DNA of 64,000 nt, from positions 1 to 64,000 of the forward strand of contig NZ_LMJW01000016.1 of assembly GCF_001429505.1 (NCBI RefSeq), read 5' to 3'. The stretch comes from Allobosea sp. Root483D1. Lineage in GTDB: Bacteria; Pseudomonadota; Alphaproteobacteria; Rhizobiales; Beijerinckiaceae. The position numbers were made by a program, and so were the translations under genes. Shown piece by piece: positions 41,579 to 51,051 of the stretch; position 1 is the first letter of the stretch, and each line of letters begins with the position of its first letter. Below the pieces are notes generated by a model. It searched no databases and was not told the origin of the DNA. It saw nothing but the letters and a program-made list of their open reading frames with translations.

Positions 41579-42712
41579 ATGGAATCCCGTGCGAATTACG
41601 CTCTGGTCGGCCTCTTCACCCTCGCCGTGATCGCGGCGATGTTCGGCTTCGTCTACTGGTTCGGTAGCGGCGGCAGCGGCCGCAAGCAGGATATCCGCGT
41701 GATCTTCACCGGCACCGTCACCGGTCTTGGGCGCGGCTCGAGCGTGCTCTTCAACGGGTTGCGGGTCGGCGAGGTCAAGCAGATCGGCCTGCAGCCGGAC
41801 GATCCGCGCCGCATCTTCGGCGTGATCGAGGTCGAGAACACGACGCCGCTGCGGGTCGATACCCGCGCCCGCATCGAGGCGCAGGGCCTCGCCGGCGTCG
41901 TCGCGCTGCAGCTGATAGGCGGCGAGCCCGACGCCGCCGTGCTGCGGGCGAAGCCCGGCGAGCCGCTGCCGACCATCACCGCCGAGCGTTCCGAATTGCA
42001 GGACATCATCGAATCGGTCCGCAACGTCGCCAAGAAGGCCGACGAGGTGCTGGGCAACCTCGACGGGCTGATCAAGACCAATTCCGGCGCGATCACCAAC
42101 ACCGTCAGCAATATCGAGAAGTTTTCCAAGGCGTTGGGAGACAATTCCGACAGCATCGACAAGCTGATGTCGAGCTTCGGCCAGATCGCGGATACGATCG
42201 CGCCGCTCTCGCAGAAGCTCGGCACGCTGAGCGAGGAATTGACCGGGGTGGTTCGCTCGGTCGATCGCGCCAAGATCACCGGCATCATCGACAATGTCGA
42301 CAAGTTCACCGCGGCGTTGGGCGGCTCGAGCAACGACGTCTCCAAGGCGGTCAGCGACGTCGCCTCGATCACCGACAAGCTCAACCGCGCCGCCGACCAG
42401 GTCGAGGGCGTGCTCAAGGCGGCGCAGTCCTTCCTGAACACGCAGGACGGGCAAGGCGCCTTCGCCGAGGTCGCCAACGCCGCGAAGTCGATTCGGGTGC
42501 TGGCCGACAATCTCGACAAGCGCACCGCCGAGATCACCACGGGCATCAACCGCTTCACCGGCCCGGGCCTGCGCGATCTCGAAACGCTGGCCTCCGACGG
42601 CAAGCGCACGCTCGGGGATATCAACCGCGTGTTGCGCAGTGTTGAGCGCAATCCCCAGCAGTTCATCACGGGCGGCCGCCCACCGCTTCCCCAGTACAAT
42701 GGATCGCGCTAG
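41579..42712 (+). CDS. mlaD: MCE-domain protein (MlaD-like)
   Basis: A 377-residue protein. One N-terminal membrane helix (ALVGLFTLAVIAAMFGFVYWF) is followed by an MCE domain (VTGLGRGSSVLFNGLRVGEVKQIGL and VDTRARIEAQGLAGVVALQL, about 40-125), then a long helical region of about 250 residues with periodic Ser/Ile/Leu (NNDVSKAVSDVASITDKLNRA) likely to span the periplasm. This is longer than E. coli MlaD (183 residues) and resembles extended MCE proteins. It is the periplasmic lipid-binding subunit and starts 9 nt after mlaF. Confidence 0.92.
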   Translation: MESRANYALVGLFTLAVIAAMFGFVYWFGSGGSGRKQDIRVIFTGTVTGLGRGSSVLFNGLRVGEVKQIGLQPDDPRRIFGVIEVENTTPLRVDTRARIEAQGLAGVVALQLIGGEPDAAVLRAKPGEPLPTITAERSELQDIIESVRNVAKKADEVLGNLDGLIKTNSGAITNTVSNIEKFSKALGDNSDSIDKLMSSFGQIADTIAPLSQKLGTLSEELTGVVRSVDRAKITGIIDNVDKFTAALGGSSNDVSKAVSDVASITDKLNRAADQVEGVLKAAQSFLNTQDGQGAFAEVANAAKSIRVLADNLDKRTAEITTGINRFTGPGLRDLETLASDGKRTLGDINRVLRSVERNPQQFITGGRPPLPQYNGSR

Positions 42713-42718
42713 CTCGAT

Positions 42719-43318
42719 ATGACTATGCTGACTTCGCCATTGCTGCTTCGCAGTCGTCTGCGCGCCCTGTCCATTGCGGTCGGGGGCTCGATGCTGCTGG
42801 CCGGTTGCGGCGGCGGGCCGGCGCCGACCACCTACGACCTCTCCGCGCCGCGCGATTTCGGCCGCATCGGGGGCGGCGGCGGAGTACTGATCGTCGCCCA
42901 GCCGACGGCGGTGCAGGCCCTCGATTCCGACCGGCTGATCGTCAAGGATTCGAGCGGCGCGCTCTCCTTCCTCGGCGGCGCGCAATGGGCCGACCGGGTA
43001 CCCAATCTTGTGCAGACCCGCCTGATCCAGACCTTCGAGAACGGCAGCCGCATCGCCGCCGTCGGCCGGCCGGGCGAGCGCATCGTCCCCGACTTCCAGC
43101 TCAACACCGATATCCGCGCCTTCAACATCGACGCCGCCAGCGGCCAGGCCGTGGTCGAGATCACCGCCAAGCTGATCGGCGACCGCACCGGCAAGGTTCA
43201 GCGTGCCAAGCTGTTCTCGGCGCGGGTACCCGCTGGTGCCGACGGGGCAGGGGCGGCGCAGGCCCTCGACCAGGCCCTGTCGCAGGTGCTGATCCAGATC
43301 GCACGCTGGGCGCGCTGA
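42719..43318 (+). CDS. ABC-type transport auxiliary lipoprotein
   Basis: A 199-residue outer-membrane-type lipoprotein of the PqiC/DUF330-like group. The signal ends with lipobox LLAGC-GGG (Cys29 or 30), followed by a flexible start and PTTYDLSAP-DFGRIGGGGG. SDRLIVKDSSGALSFLGGAQWADR is a family segment. It probably joins the periplasmic MCE protein to the outer membrane. Start 42719, 6 nt after mlaD. No MlaC-type soluble carrier follows; a bidirectional terminator closes the operon. Confidence 0.85.
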   Translation: MTMLTSPLLLRSRLRALSIAVGGSMLLAGCGGGPAPTTYDLSAPRDFGRIGGGGGVLIVAQPTAVQALDSDRLIVKDSSGALSFLGGAQWADRVPNLVQTRLIQTFENGSRIAAVGRPGERIVPDFQLNTDIRAFNIDAASGQAVVEITAKLIGDRTGKVQRAKLFSARVPAGADGAGAAQALDQALSQVLIQIARWAR

Positions 43319-43376
43319 GCGGGCAAGCCCAGGCGTTGGCACGTCGAAGGCGATCACTCGCAACCCATTCCAAAAG

Positions 43377-43405
43377 AAAAAGGCCGCCTTTCGGGCGGCC
43401 TTTTC
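43377..43405. terminator. Bidirectional Rho-independent terminator
   Basis: AGGCCGCC (43381-43388) and GGCGGCCT (43394-43401) form an 8-bp GC-rich stem with loop TTTCG. AAAA precedes and TTTT follows, so it can end both the plus-strand Mla operon and the minus-strand giant gene. Confidence 0.9.
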
Positions 43406-43426
43406 GTATCGGGCTTGTGGTCGGTT

Positions 43427-46400
43427 CTACTCGAACCGCCCGCTGGCATGGGCCAGCATGGTGTAGACCTTGCCGGTCTCCGAGGTCAGGTAGGTCTTGG
43501 CCACCATCGAGTCGCGGTCATCCTTGGCCGCTTCGCCGAGCAGGCGCTCGAACTCCTCGATATAGCGGTCGACCGTTTCCTTGAACTCGGTGTCGCGGCG
43601 GTATTTGCGCCGGATCTCGTCGAAGGTCTGCTGGCCCTGCAGCGTGTAGAGCCGGCGGGTGAAGACGTTGCGCTCGCCGCGCTTGTAGCGCTCCCAGAGC
43701 TCGACGGCCGCGTCATGGTCGATCATCCGGGCGATGTCGACCGAGAGCGAATCGAGCTTCTCGATGCTGTGCGCCGTCGGCTTGGCCGCTTCCGGCGCCC
43801 GGTCGTCGCGCGAGGCGCGGCTGAGCAGGTCGGAGAGCCAGCCCGACTTCGCCGGGGCAGGCTGCTCGGCGGCAGGCCGGCGCGCCGGCTCGGCGCGCGG
43901 AGGCTCGGCCCGCACCGGCTCGGGGGCAGGAGCGGGACGTGCCTGCGCCGGCTCCGGCGTCGGGTCGATCGAGGCGCGCAGCGGCTCGGTCAGCACCGGC
44001 GCGCTTTGCACGGCGACCGAGGAGGAGGCGCTGACCATTGGCGCTGGCTGCTGGTAGGTGCTTCCCCGCCGCTCGCCGTTCGGGCGCGCGACATCGGTGC
44101 TGCGGCCCGAGCGCGAGACGATCTCGGTCAGCTCGTTCAGCGCCTTGATCTGGTCGGCGACGACGCGGCGCATGGCGGCGGTCGATTCCTGTGTCTCGCG
44201 CGGCAGCTCGAGCACGCCCTTCTTGAGCTCGGTGCGGGTCGTCTCGAGCTCGCGATGGATCTCGGCCGACATCGAGCGCATGTCTTCGGCGGCGCTCTGG
44301 AAGCGCTCCGTGACCTTGCCAAGCTCGCCGGAGACCTCGTTCACCACCTCCTCATAGGCTGCCCGAAGCGCCTGCGCCGTCACCTCGCGCTCGCGGCCGC
44401 TGGCGGCGCGGATCGAGTCGAACTGCTGGGCGATGGCGCTGCTGGTCGATTCGGCGGCGTCGCTGAGCACGGTGCTGAGCTGGCGGGTGCGCGTCTCGGC
44501 ATTGCTGAGCGATTCGTCGAGCAGCGACGAGAAGGAGCGGGTGATCTGCTCGATGTCGTCGGTGCGCGTGGCGATCAGCCCATGCAGGTGCTCCAGCGAC
44601 TCCTTGCGATCGGCGAGCACGTTGCCGACGCGGGCCTCGACCTGCTCCAGCCGCTGCGCGACGGCGTTGAGCGTCGCGGCATTGGCCTGCGAGGTCTCCG
44701 TCATCGTCGAGCCCTGCGCGTCGATCCGCGAGATCAGCGCGGCGGTGTCGCGCAGCGTGCCTTCCGAATAGCCCTTCAGCGTCGCGATCTGACTCGCGAC
44801 CTGCTCGGAGGTGCGGTTGGTCTCCTGGACGACCGTCGAGAGGACGTTCTGCAGCTCCTCGACACGGCCCGACAGGCTGCCTTCGACCGCCGCGAGGTTC
44901 TTGTTCGCACCGGTGACGATCTGCTGCATCAGCTTGTTGGCCTCGCCGAGGCGGCCCAGCATGCTGCCGAGCTCGCTACGCAGCTGCTCATTGGTCTTGA
45001 GCAGCGCCTCGACCGACTGGTTGGTGCCGCTCTCGATCGTCTCGCGCAGCGCACCCGAGGCGAGGTCGAGCGCCTGGCTGATCTCGGCACTGCGTTCGCG
45101 CAGCCCCTCGACCATGGCGCCGCCGCGGTTCTCGATGTTGTTGACCAGCGCTTCGCCGATGCTGGCGAACTGGTTGGCGAGGGTCGCGCCCTTGCGGCCG
45201 ATCGCATCGACGACGCCATTGCCGCGCTCGTCGAACAGGACGCGGAGCTCCTCGGTACGCGTGGTCAGCGCCGAGCTCATCCCTTCGGATTGCTCCGTCA
45301 GGGTCCGGGCCAGATTGCGGCTGTGCTGGTCGAGCGTGTTCAGCATGTCGCCGCCGCGCTCGTCGAACAGGGCGCGCAGTTCCTCGGTGCGGCCGGAGAG
45401 TGCGGTGGCGATGCCGTCCGAGCGCTCCTGCAGGATCTGGGCGATCTGGCTGCCACGATGGCCGAGGGCGTTGAGGATGCCGCCGCCGCGCTCGTCGAAC
45501 ACGGCGCGCAGCTCATTCGAGCGATCGGAAAGCGCGGCCGCGATGCCGTCCGACTTCTCCTGCAGAGTCTGCGCGATCTCGTTGCCGTGCTGGTCGAGCA
45601 GGGTGACCAGGCCGATGCCCTTGTCCTCGAACAGGGCTCGCAACTCGTCGGTGCGGGCGCTGAGCGAGCCGGCGACCGACTCCGCGGTGCCCTGCAGCGT
45701 CTGGACGATCCGGTTGCCTCGCTCGTCGAGAAGCATGATCAGGCCGGCGCCCTTGTCCTCGAACAGGGCGCGCAACTCGTCGGTGCGGGCGCTGAGCGTG
45801 CCGGCGACCGACTCCGCGGTGCCCTGCAGGGTTTGCACGATCTGGTTGCCGCGCTGGTCGAGCAGGCCGATCAGACCCGTGTCCTTGTCCTCGAACAGGG
45901 TGCGAAGCTCGGCGGTGCGGGCGTCGAGCGAGCTGGCGATCGCTTCGGAGGTGCCCTGCAGGGTCTGCGCGATCTGGCTGCCGCGTGCGTCGAGCGTGCC
46001 GGAGACCGTGTCGAGCCGGTTGACGACGCGCTCTTCGAACCGCGCCACGCTCTGGTCGAGCGTGTCGGCGATCTGGAGGGCGCGCCCGCCCAGCGTCGCG
46101 TTGATGCTGTCGGCCTTTTCGGCGAGCGTCTGTGTCAGCGCCTCGCTCTTGCTGGTGACGATCTCGCCGATCTCGTCGGCCTTGGCGGTGAGGGCACGGG
46201 TGACCTCGCGCCCGCCCTCGGCCATGACGCGGGCGATATCGACCGTGCGCTCGACCAGTGCCTCGTTGAGCGCCGTGGCGCGCGCACCGAGATTGCCATC
46301 GATGCGGACAATGAGTCCGTCGAGCGAGGTCGCGATCTCGGCGCTCTTGGCGCTGGAACGCTCCTCGAAGGTCTTGATCTGCGTCTCCATGGCGGCAGCC

Positions 46401-49400
46401 GCTTCCTGCGTGCGCGCCATCATGGTCTCGGCGGCGTGCTGCGAGCGCTCGCCGATGCGCTCGGCCAGAGCCTGGCCTTCCTCGCCGAGCAGCTTCTCGA
46501 CCTGGCCGAGGCGCAGCGTCACCGAATCGGTGAAGGAGCGCGCGTCGTTGCCGAGCTTGGTGGCGAGCGTGCCGCCGCGGGTGACGATGATTTCCTCGAA
46601 GGCGCCGAGGCGGGCGCCGATCGAGGTCTCGATCTCGCGGCCCTGGACGTCGAAGAGGCGGTTCAGCGCATCATGCTTGCTGGCGAGCGACTCGTTGAGC
46701 GCCTGCGAGCGGGAATCGACCGAGCGCAGCAGCGACTCGGCATTGGCGGCGAGCGCCTGGTTGACCCGGCCGCCCTGCTGGGTCAGCGCGACGACCACGT
46801 CCTTGCCGGTTGCGGCGAGCAGGCTGCTGGCGCGCTCGGCCTCGGTGGTGAAGGTGCCGCGCAATGCGTTCGCAGCTTCCGAGACGCGGTCGGCGATCTC
46901 GCGGCCATCGACATTGATGGCGTTGGACAGGGCCTTGGTCGCATCGTCCAGGCGCGTGGCCAGAGCCTGGCTCTGCTCGCCGATGAGGCCGTGGACCTCG
47001 CGACCGGTCGCGGTGAGGCCGGCGATCACTGCATCGCGCTGGGTGCCGAGCAGGGCGCCGACCTCGTCGCCGGCCTGGCCGAGGCGGGCGATGAAGCCGG
47101 TGTGCTGGTCGTCGATGACCGATTTCGCCGTCTCGCTGGCGGCCAGGATCTTGGCGGCGAGCGCCTCGCCGGTTTGGTCGAGCCGCTGATGCGCGGTCCC
47201 GCTTGCTTCCGCCAGCCGGTCGATCAGGGCATTGCCGCGCTCCGCCAGCAGGCCGTGGACCGAGCGGCCGACATCGGCGACGCGGGTGACCAGCGCCTGG
47301 CTCTGGCCGGAGAGCAGTTCCTGCATGTCCTGGCCGGTCGCGATGACGCGGCCGCTGAGTGCCTCGCCCTCGGTGATGAGGATGTTGCGCACGCTGGCGC
47401 CGGCATCGGTGAGCTGCGTCACCAGCGTCTCGCGCTGGCTGCCGATCGCCCCCTGGACCTCGCTGCCGACATGGGACAGGCGCGCCACCAGGCTGTCGCC
47501 GCGTTCGCCGATGGCGGTGTGGACCTCGGTGCCGACATCCGACAGGCGGGCGACCAGGCTGTCGCCGCGCTCGCCAATGGTGGCATGGACTTCGCGTGCG
47601 ACCTCGGAGAGCCGGGCGATCAGCCCGTCGCCACGTTCGCCGATCGCCGATTCGACGTCACGGCCGGCATGGGCGACGCGGGCGACGATGCCCTCGGCGC
47701 GGTCGCCGAGCGTCCGGTGGATCTCTTCGGTGGTCTCGGACAGCTTGGTGACCAGACCGTCGCCGCGCTCGCCGATCACGCTCTCGATGCCGCGGCTGGC
47801 GTCGGCGATCCGGGCGACGATGCCGTCGGCGCGGCCGCCCAGGGTCTGCTCGATCTCAAGCGTGGTTTCGGACAGCCGGGCGACCAAGCCGTCGCCGCGT
47901 TCCCCGATCATGGCCTCGACGCTGCGGCCGGCATCGGACACGCGCGAGACGATGCTGTCGGCGCGCTCGCCGATCGCATGCTCGACACCTTGGCCGATCT
48001 CGGCCATGCGCAGCACCAGCCCGTCGCCGCGCTCGCTGATCGCCTCCTGCAGGCGCTGGCTGGTCTCGGACAGGCGGCCGACCAGATGGTCGCCCTGCTC
48101 GCCGATCGTGCTGCGCACCTCGTGGCCGAGGTCGGAGAGGCGGGTGACGAGGCTGCTCGCCTCTTCGGAGAACAGGCTGTGCACGGTCGCGCCGACGGCG
48201 GAGATCCGCGCGGTCAGCTCCTCGCCGCGCTCGCCGATCAGGCTATGCAGGCCGCGGCCGGCCTCGTCGAAGCGCACCACGATCGAGTCGGTCTTCTCGC
48301 GCAGCAGCTCGTCGACGGTCTGGACGGTGCCGGAGAGCTTCTCGACCAGCGTCTCGCCCTGGCTGGCGATCAGGCTGTGGACGGTGTTGCCGGCTTCCTG
48401 GATGCGGTTGACGACGAGCTCGTTCTGCTTGCCGAGCAGCATGTGCACGCCGCGGCCGACCTCGGCGAGGCGCGTGGTGACGCTCTCGCCTTCGCTGCTG
48501 ATCGAGGTGCGCAGCGTCTCGCCGGTCTCGGTCAGGCGGTTGGCGAGGCTGGTGCTCTGCTCGTCGAACAGCTCCACCAGCGTGCGTCCGCTCTGCTCGA
48601 AGCGCTCGGCGACGGTGGCGCCGCGCTGCGAGATCTCCTGGGCGAGCGTGTCGCCGGTGGCGCGCAGCGTGTCGTTGACGGTCTCGGCGCGGCTCGCCAG
48701 TGATTCGACGACCTGCGCGCCGGTCTCGCTGATGGCGCGGGTGACGTCGCGGGCACCGGCGGTCAGGCCCTCGGTGAGCACGGCGCCGGTGCGCTCCAGC
48801 GAGCCCGCGATCTCCTGGGCACGGTTGTCGAGCACGGCCGTGACCGACTGGCTCGCATTCGTCATGCGCTCGCTGACGTCGTGCGAGGTCGATTGCAGAC
48901 GCTCGACCAGATCGTTGCCGCGGCCGCTGATCTCGTCGACCATGCGCTCGCCGGCATTGCCGAGCGCCAGCGTGATCTGGTCGCCCTTGTCGGTCAGGCG
49001 CGAGGTGACGCGCTCGCCGGCCTCGGCCACCGCCTCGGAGATCGAGCGGCTGGCGGTCTCGAGGTCCTTGGTGATGCTCTCATGCGCGCCGCTGATCGCG
49101 AACTTCACGCGCTCGGCATTGCCGACGACGGATTCGCGCTGGTTCACCAGCTCGTCGATGAGGGAGCGCAAACGAATCTCGTTGTCGGCATAGGCGCGCT
49201 CGAGCGTCGCGATCTCGCCGCGCACGATGGTCTCGAGTTCGCCGGCGCGTGCGACCGCGCGTTCGATGCCGTCGCCCATGGCCGCGACCTCGCGGCGGAT
49301 GGTCTGGCTGAGCGACAGCACGGAATCCGTCGCGACGACCTCCGGCTCGGCCAGGCGCAGCGCGACCTCGGTCATCGCGCGGGAGACCAGCCGCATCTCC

Positions 49401-49915
49401 TGGGTCCGGCGATAGAGAGCCGCCAGCACGAAGAAGAACACCACCGGCGCCCCGGAGCCCAGGGTGAACAAGGCCCATTGTCCCGGTCCCCAGGCGGCCA
49501 TGCCGGCCGGCAGGCCCTCGGTGAACGACCCATAGCGGCTGACCAGAGTGAAGCCGACGCCGCCGAGCCAGGCGAGCGTGGCGAGAGCCGCGAGCCAATA
49601 GGGCCTGCCGGACGGGCGGACTGCGAAGGCCTGGACCAGCGAGGAGGAATCCCGGCGATCGTCATTGGCGACGCGGCTGGTATCGGGGGCGATCGTGGGG
49701 CGGGAAGGGGTGGCGGGCGCTTCGGCGGCGGCTGGCGCCACGGGCGCGCTCTCGACGCGAGGCAGATCGATGCGAAGTTCGTTCTCGGCCGTCGATGGCA
49801 ACCTCGGCTCGGCGGAGGTCTGGCCCTCGGTCTTCGACGGATCGAGCCTCAGCGCCTCCTCGATCGCCGACATCGCCGCTTCGGTCGGATCCTGGAGCTT
49901 GGTCTGCCGGGTCAT
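43427..49915 (-). CDS. gpr: Giant repeat membrane protein, GPR/RgsE (growth pole ring) homologue
   Basis: A 2162-residue protein close in size and layout to Agrobacterium GPR (about 2115 residues) and Sinorhizobium RgsE, which form a ring at the growing pole. N-terminal ~100 residues are soluble and Pro/Ala-rich; two helices (106-125, 147-168) anchor it in the inner membrane; about 1650 residues of amphipathic helical repeats follow, with 22-residue units such as GERGDSLVARLSDVGTEVHT and a six-fold 44-residue set. A Pro-rich linker and a conserved globular C-terminus (KLDSLSVDIARMIDHDAA to end) close it. It probably organises polar envelope growth. Two very long overlapping frames on the plus strand are shadows. 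Confidence 0.85.
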   Translation of the reverse strand: MTRQTKLQDPTEAAMSAIEEALRLDPSKTEGQTSAEPRLPSTAENELRIDLPRVESAPVAPAAAEAPATPSRPTIAPDTSRVANDDRRDSSSLVQAFAVRPSGRPYWLAALATLAWLGGVGFTLVSRYGSFTEGLPAGMAAWGPGQWALFTLGSGAPVVFFFVLAALYRRTQEMRLVSRAMTEVALRLAEPEVVATDSVLSLSQTIRREVAAMGDGIERAVARAGELETIVRGEIATLERAYADNEIRLRSLIDELVNQRESVVGNAERVKFAISGAHESITKDLETASRSISEAVAEAGERVTSRLTDKGDQITLALGNAGERMVDEISGRGNDLVERLQSTSHDVSERMTNASQSVTAVLDNRAQEIAGSLERTGAVLTEGLTAGARDVTRAISETGAQVVESLASRAETVNDTLRATGDTLAQEISQRGATVAERFEQSGRTLVELFDEQSTSLANRLTETGETLRTSISSEGESVTTRLAEVGRGVHMLLGKQNELVVNRIQEAGNTVHSLIASQGETLVEKLSGTVQTVDELLREKTDSIVVRFDEAGRGLHSLIGERGEELTARISAVGATVHSLFSEEASSLVTRLSDLGHEVRSTIGEQGDHLVGRLSETSQRLQEAISERGDGLVLRMAEIGQGVEHAIGERADSIVSRVSDAGRSVEAMIGERGDGLVARLSETTLEIEQTLGGRADGIVARIADASRGIESVIGERGDGLVTKLSETTEEIHRTLGDRAEGIVARVAHAGRDVESAIGERGDGLIARLSEVAREVHATIGERGDSLVARLSDVGTEVHTAIGERGDSLVARLSHVGSEVQGAIGSQRETLVTQLTDAGASVRNILITEGEALSGRVIATGQDMQELLSGQSQALVTRVADVGRSVHGLLAERGNALIDRLAEASGTAHQRLDQTGEALAAKILAASETAKSVIDDQHTGFIARLGQAGDEVGALLGTQRDAVIAGLTATGREVHGLIGEQSQALATRLDDATKALSNAINVDGREIADRVSEAANALRGTFTTEAERASSLLAATGKDVVVALTQQGGRVNQALAANAESLLRSVDSRSQALNESLASKHDALNRLFDVQGREIETSIGARLGAFEEIIVTRGGTLATKLGNDARSFTDSVTLRLGQVEKLLGEEGQALAERIGERSQHAAETMMARTQEAAAAMETQIKTFEERSSAKSAEIATSLDGLIVRIDGNLGARATALNEALVERTVDIARVMAEGGREVTRALTAKADEIGEIVTSKSEALTQTLAEKADSINATLGGRALQIADTLDQSVARFEERVVNRLDTVSGTLDARGSQIAQTLQGTSEAIASSLDARTAELRTLFEDKDTGLIGLLDQRGNQIVQTLQGTAESVAGTLSARTDELRALFEDKGAGLIMLLDERGNRIVQTLQGTAESVAGSLSARTDELRALFEDKGIGLVTLLDQHGNEIAQTLQEKSDGIAAALSDRSNELRAVFDERGGGILNALGHRGSQIAQILQERSDGIATALSGRTEELRALFDERGGDMLNTLDQHSRNLARTLTEQSEGMSSALTTRTEELRVLFDERGNGVVDAIGRKGATLANQFASIGEALVNNIENRGGAMVEGLRERSAEISQALDLASGALRETIESGTNQSVEALLKTNEQLRSELGSMLGRLGEANKLMQQIVTGANKNLAAVEGSLSGRVEELQNVLSTVVQETNRTSEQVASQIATLKGYSEGTLRDTAALISRIDAQGSTMTETSQANAATLNAVAQRLEQVEARVGNVLADRKESLEHLHGLIATRTDDIEQITRSFSSLLDESLSNAETRTRQLSTVLSDAAESTSSAIAQQFDSIRAASGREREVTAQALRAAYEEVVNEVSGELGKVTERFQSAAEDMRSMSAEIHRELETTRTELKKGVLELPRETQESTAAMRRVVADQIKALNELTEIVSRSGRSTDVARPNGERRGSTYQQPAPMVSASSSVAVQSAPVLTEPLRASIDPTPEPAQARPAPAPEPVRAEPPRAEPARRPAAEQPAPAKSGWLSDLLSRASRDDRAPEAAKPTAHSIEKLDSLSVDIARMIDHDAAVELWERYKRGERNVFTRRLYTLQGQQTFDEIRRKYRRDTEFKETVDRYIEEFERLLGEAAKDDRDSMVAKTYLTSETGKVYTMLAHASGRFE
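45120..45913 (-). repeat. Six tandem 132-bp (44-residue) repeats in the giant gene
   Basis: The units start at ELRTLFEDKDTG, ELRALFEDKGAG, ELRALFEDKGIG, ELRAVFDERGGG, ELRALFDERGGD and ELRVLFDERGNG, with starts near 45910, 45778, 45646, 45514, 45382 and 45250, an exact 132-bp period. The pattern is two 22-residue half-units. The middle units are most alike in DNA, a sign of recent unequal crossing-over, so length may vary between strains. Confidence 0.85.
47390..48250 (-). repeat. Tandem 66-bp (22-residue) repeats in the giant gene
   Basis: Successive units read GERGDGLVARLSETT..., GGRADGIVARIADAS..., GERGDGLVTKLSETT... and GERGDSLVARLSDVG..., each 22 residues (two 11-mers), like apolipoprotein A amphipathic helices. 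Exact ends are approximate; more diverged units extend both ways through the helical region. Confidence 0.8.
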
Positions 49916-50177
49916 GAATGCCGCCTCGCTACGCTACTTGCGACGGGCGGTGATGTCCGCCGCAGATCGGGAACCGGCAGCCTCCAGCCGAATCCGTCAA
50001 GCGACACGACGCCCATCGTTTACTGTCTCGAAGGGTAGTTGAGGCAAGCAGTGATTGAAACCCGTTTGAGCATCTGATTCACAAACGTCGTTAACGCCTC
50101 ATTCACCATAACGGCGCTTCATCATGGGTCAGAACGCTGCACGAGTTCCGCAGCTTAGAACCGAATCCGAGTTCCCC

Positions 50178-50513
50178 ATGCCCCAGACTGCCATCGACCT
50201 CGTGCACCTTGCCCGCCAGACTGGTGGCGATGCCGAGCTGGAGCGCGAGCTGCTGACGCTGTTCGCGCAGCAATGTGCCCGCCACTTACGCGCCATCCAT
50301 GGCGGCGACGCCAATGTCCGCCGCGATGCCGCCCACACCCTGAAAGGGGCCGCCCGCGCCATCGGCGCCTGGGAGGTGGCGGAAGCCGCCGACCGGATCG
50401 AGCAGCAGCTCGGCCAGGCCGGCGCCGCGGCGCGCGATGATGCGCTCGACGCCCTGACGCTCGCGGCGGCCGAAGCGCGCGCCGTGATCTCGCGGCTCGA
50501 CTGCGCGGCCTGA
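50178..50513 (+). CDS. Hpt (histidine phosphotransfer) domain protein
   Basis: A 111-residue four-helix Hpt protein. The phosphorylatable His is His53 in AAHTLKGAARAIGA, with the conserved Lys/Gly around it. It relays phosphate from a hybrid kinase to a response regulator; no such partner is nearby. ATG 50178 (MPQTAIDLVHLARQTGGD) fits family starts; ATG 50124 is possible. It is divergent from the giant GPR-like gene across 262 nt, so the two might share control. Confidence 0.85.
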   Translation: MPQTAIDLVHLARQTGGDAELERELLTLFAQQCARHLRAIHGGDANVRRDAAHTLKGAARAIGAWEVAEAADRIEQQLGQAGAAARDDALDALTLAAAEARAVISRLDCAA

Positions 50514-50710
50514 CGCCGCAGGAAAGCAGGGGCGGCACGGCCGAAATCGCCGTTTCGTCCGCTTTCGAAATCCTCTAGAGACGAACTGTCTGCGATCGAG
50601 GTTGTGGGCACTGTTCCCTTGCGAACCTGCCTGTGGCCCGCCAGGAAGCCCGGCCGGTTCCTCCCGATCGCGCCAGCCGCGCAGCCGTCGCCAGGCGGCC
50701 GGAGTTCACG

Positions 50711-51031
50711 ATGCCGAAGATCACTTACATCGACGCCCAGGGCACCAGCCGCACGGTCGAGGGCGAGACGGGTTCGACCGTGATGGAGGTCGCGGTGCGC
50801 AACGGCGTGCCCGGCATCGAGGCCGAATGCGGCGGTGCCTGTGCCTGCGCCACCTGCCATGTCTATGTCGACGAGGCCTGGGCCGAGAAGGCCGGCCATG
50901 CCGAGCCGATGGAAGAGGATATGCTCGACTTCGCCTTCGACGTTCGTCCGACCTCGCGCCTGTCGTGCCAGATCAGGGTCCGTGACGAGCTCGACGGTCT
51001 CGTCGTGCGCACGCCGGCCCGCCAGGGCTGA
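50711..51031 (+). CDS. [2Fe-2S] ferredoxin, adrenodoxin type
   Basis: A 106-residue ferredoxin. Cluster ligands are Cys40, Cys46, Cys49 ([11 protein letters not shown], with an extra Cys44) and Cys86 (RLSCQI). The long start [20 protein letters not shown] and the C-x5-C-x2-C-x36-C spacing place it with adrenodoxin-like ferredoxins used in Fe-S assembly or for cytochrome P450 and Rieske oxygenases. GGAG lies 6 nt before the ATG. No partner reductase or oxygenase is adjacent, so the electron acceptor is open. Confidence 0.93.
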   Translation: MPKITYIDAQGTSRTVEGETGSTVMEVAVRNGVPGIEAECGGACACATCHVYVDEAWAEKAGHAEPMEEDMLDFAFDVRPTSRLSCQIRVRDELDGLVVRTPARQG

Positions 51032-51051
51032 ATTCCCGATGGCTTGGTCAT

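Noticed and set aside
45120-48250. Tandem repeats as a possible CRISPR array
   Set aside because: The units are exact multiples of 66 bp, stay in frame within one protein and have no unique spacers.
43415-49193. Very long plus-strand open frames (1762, 792 and 653 residues) opposite the giant gene
   Set aside because: They arise from the repetitive GC-rich codons of the minus-strand gene. Their products are low-complexity (Leu/Asp/Gln/His or Ser/Arg-rich), lack family motifs and have no ribosome sites.
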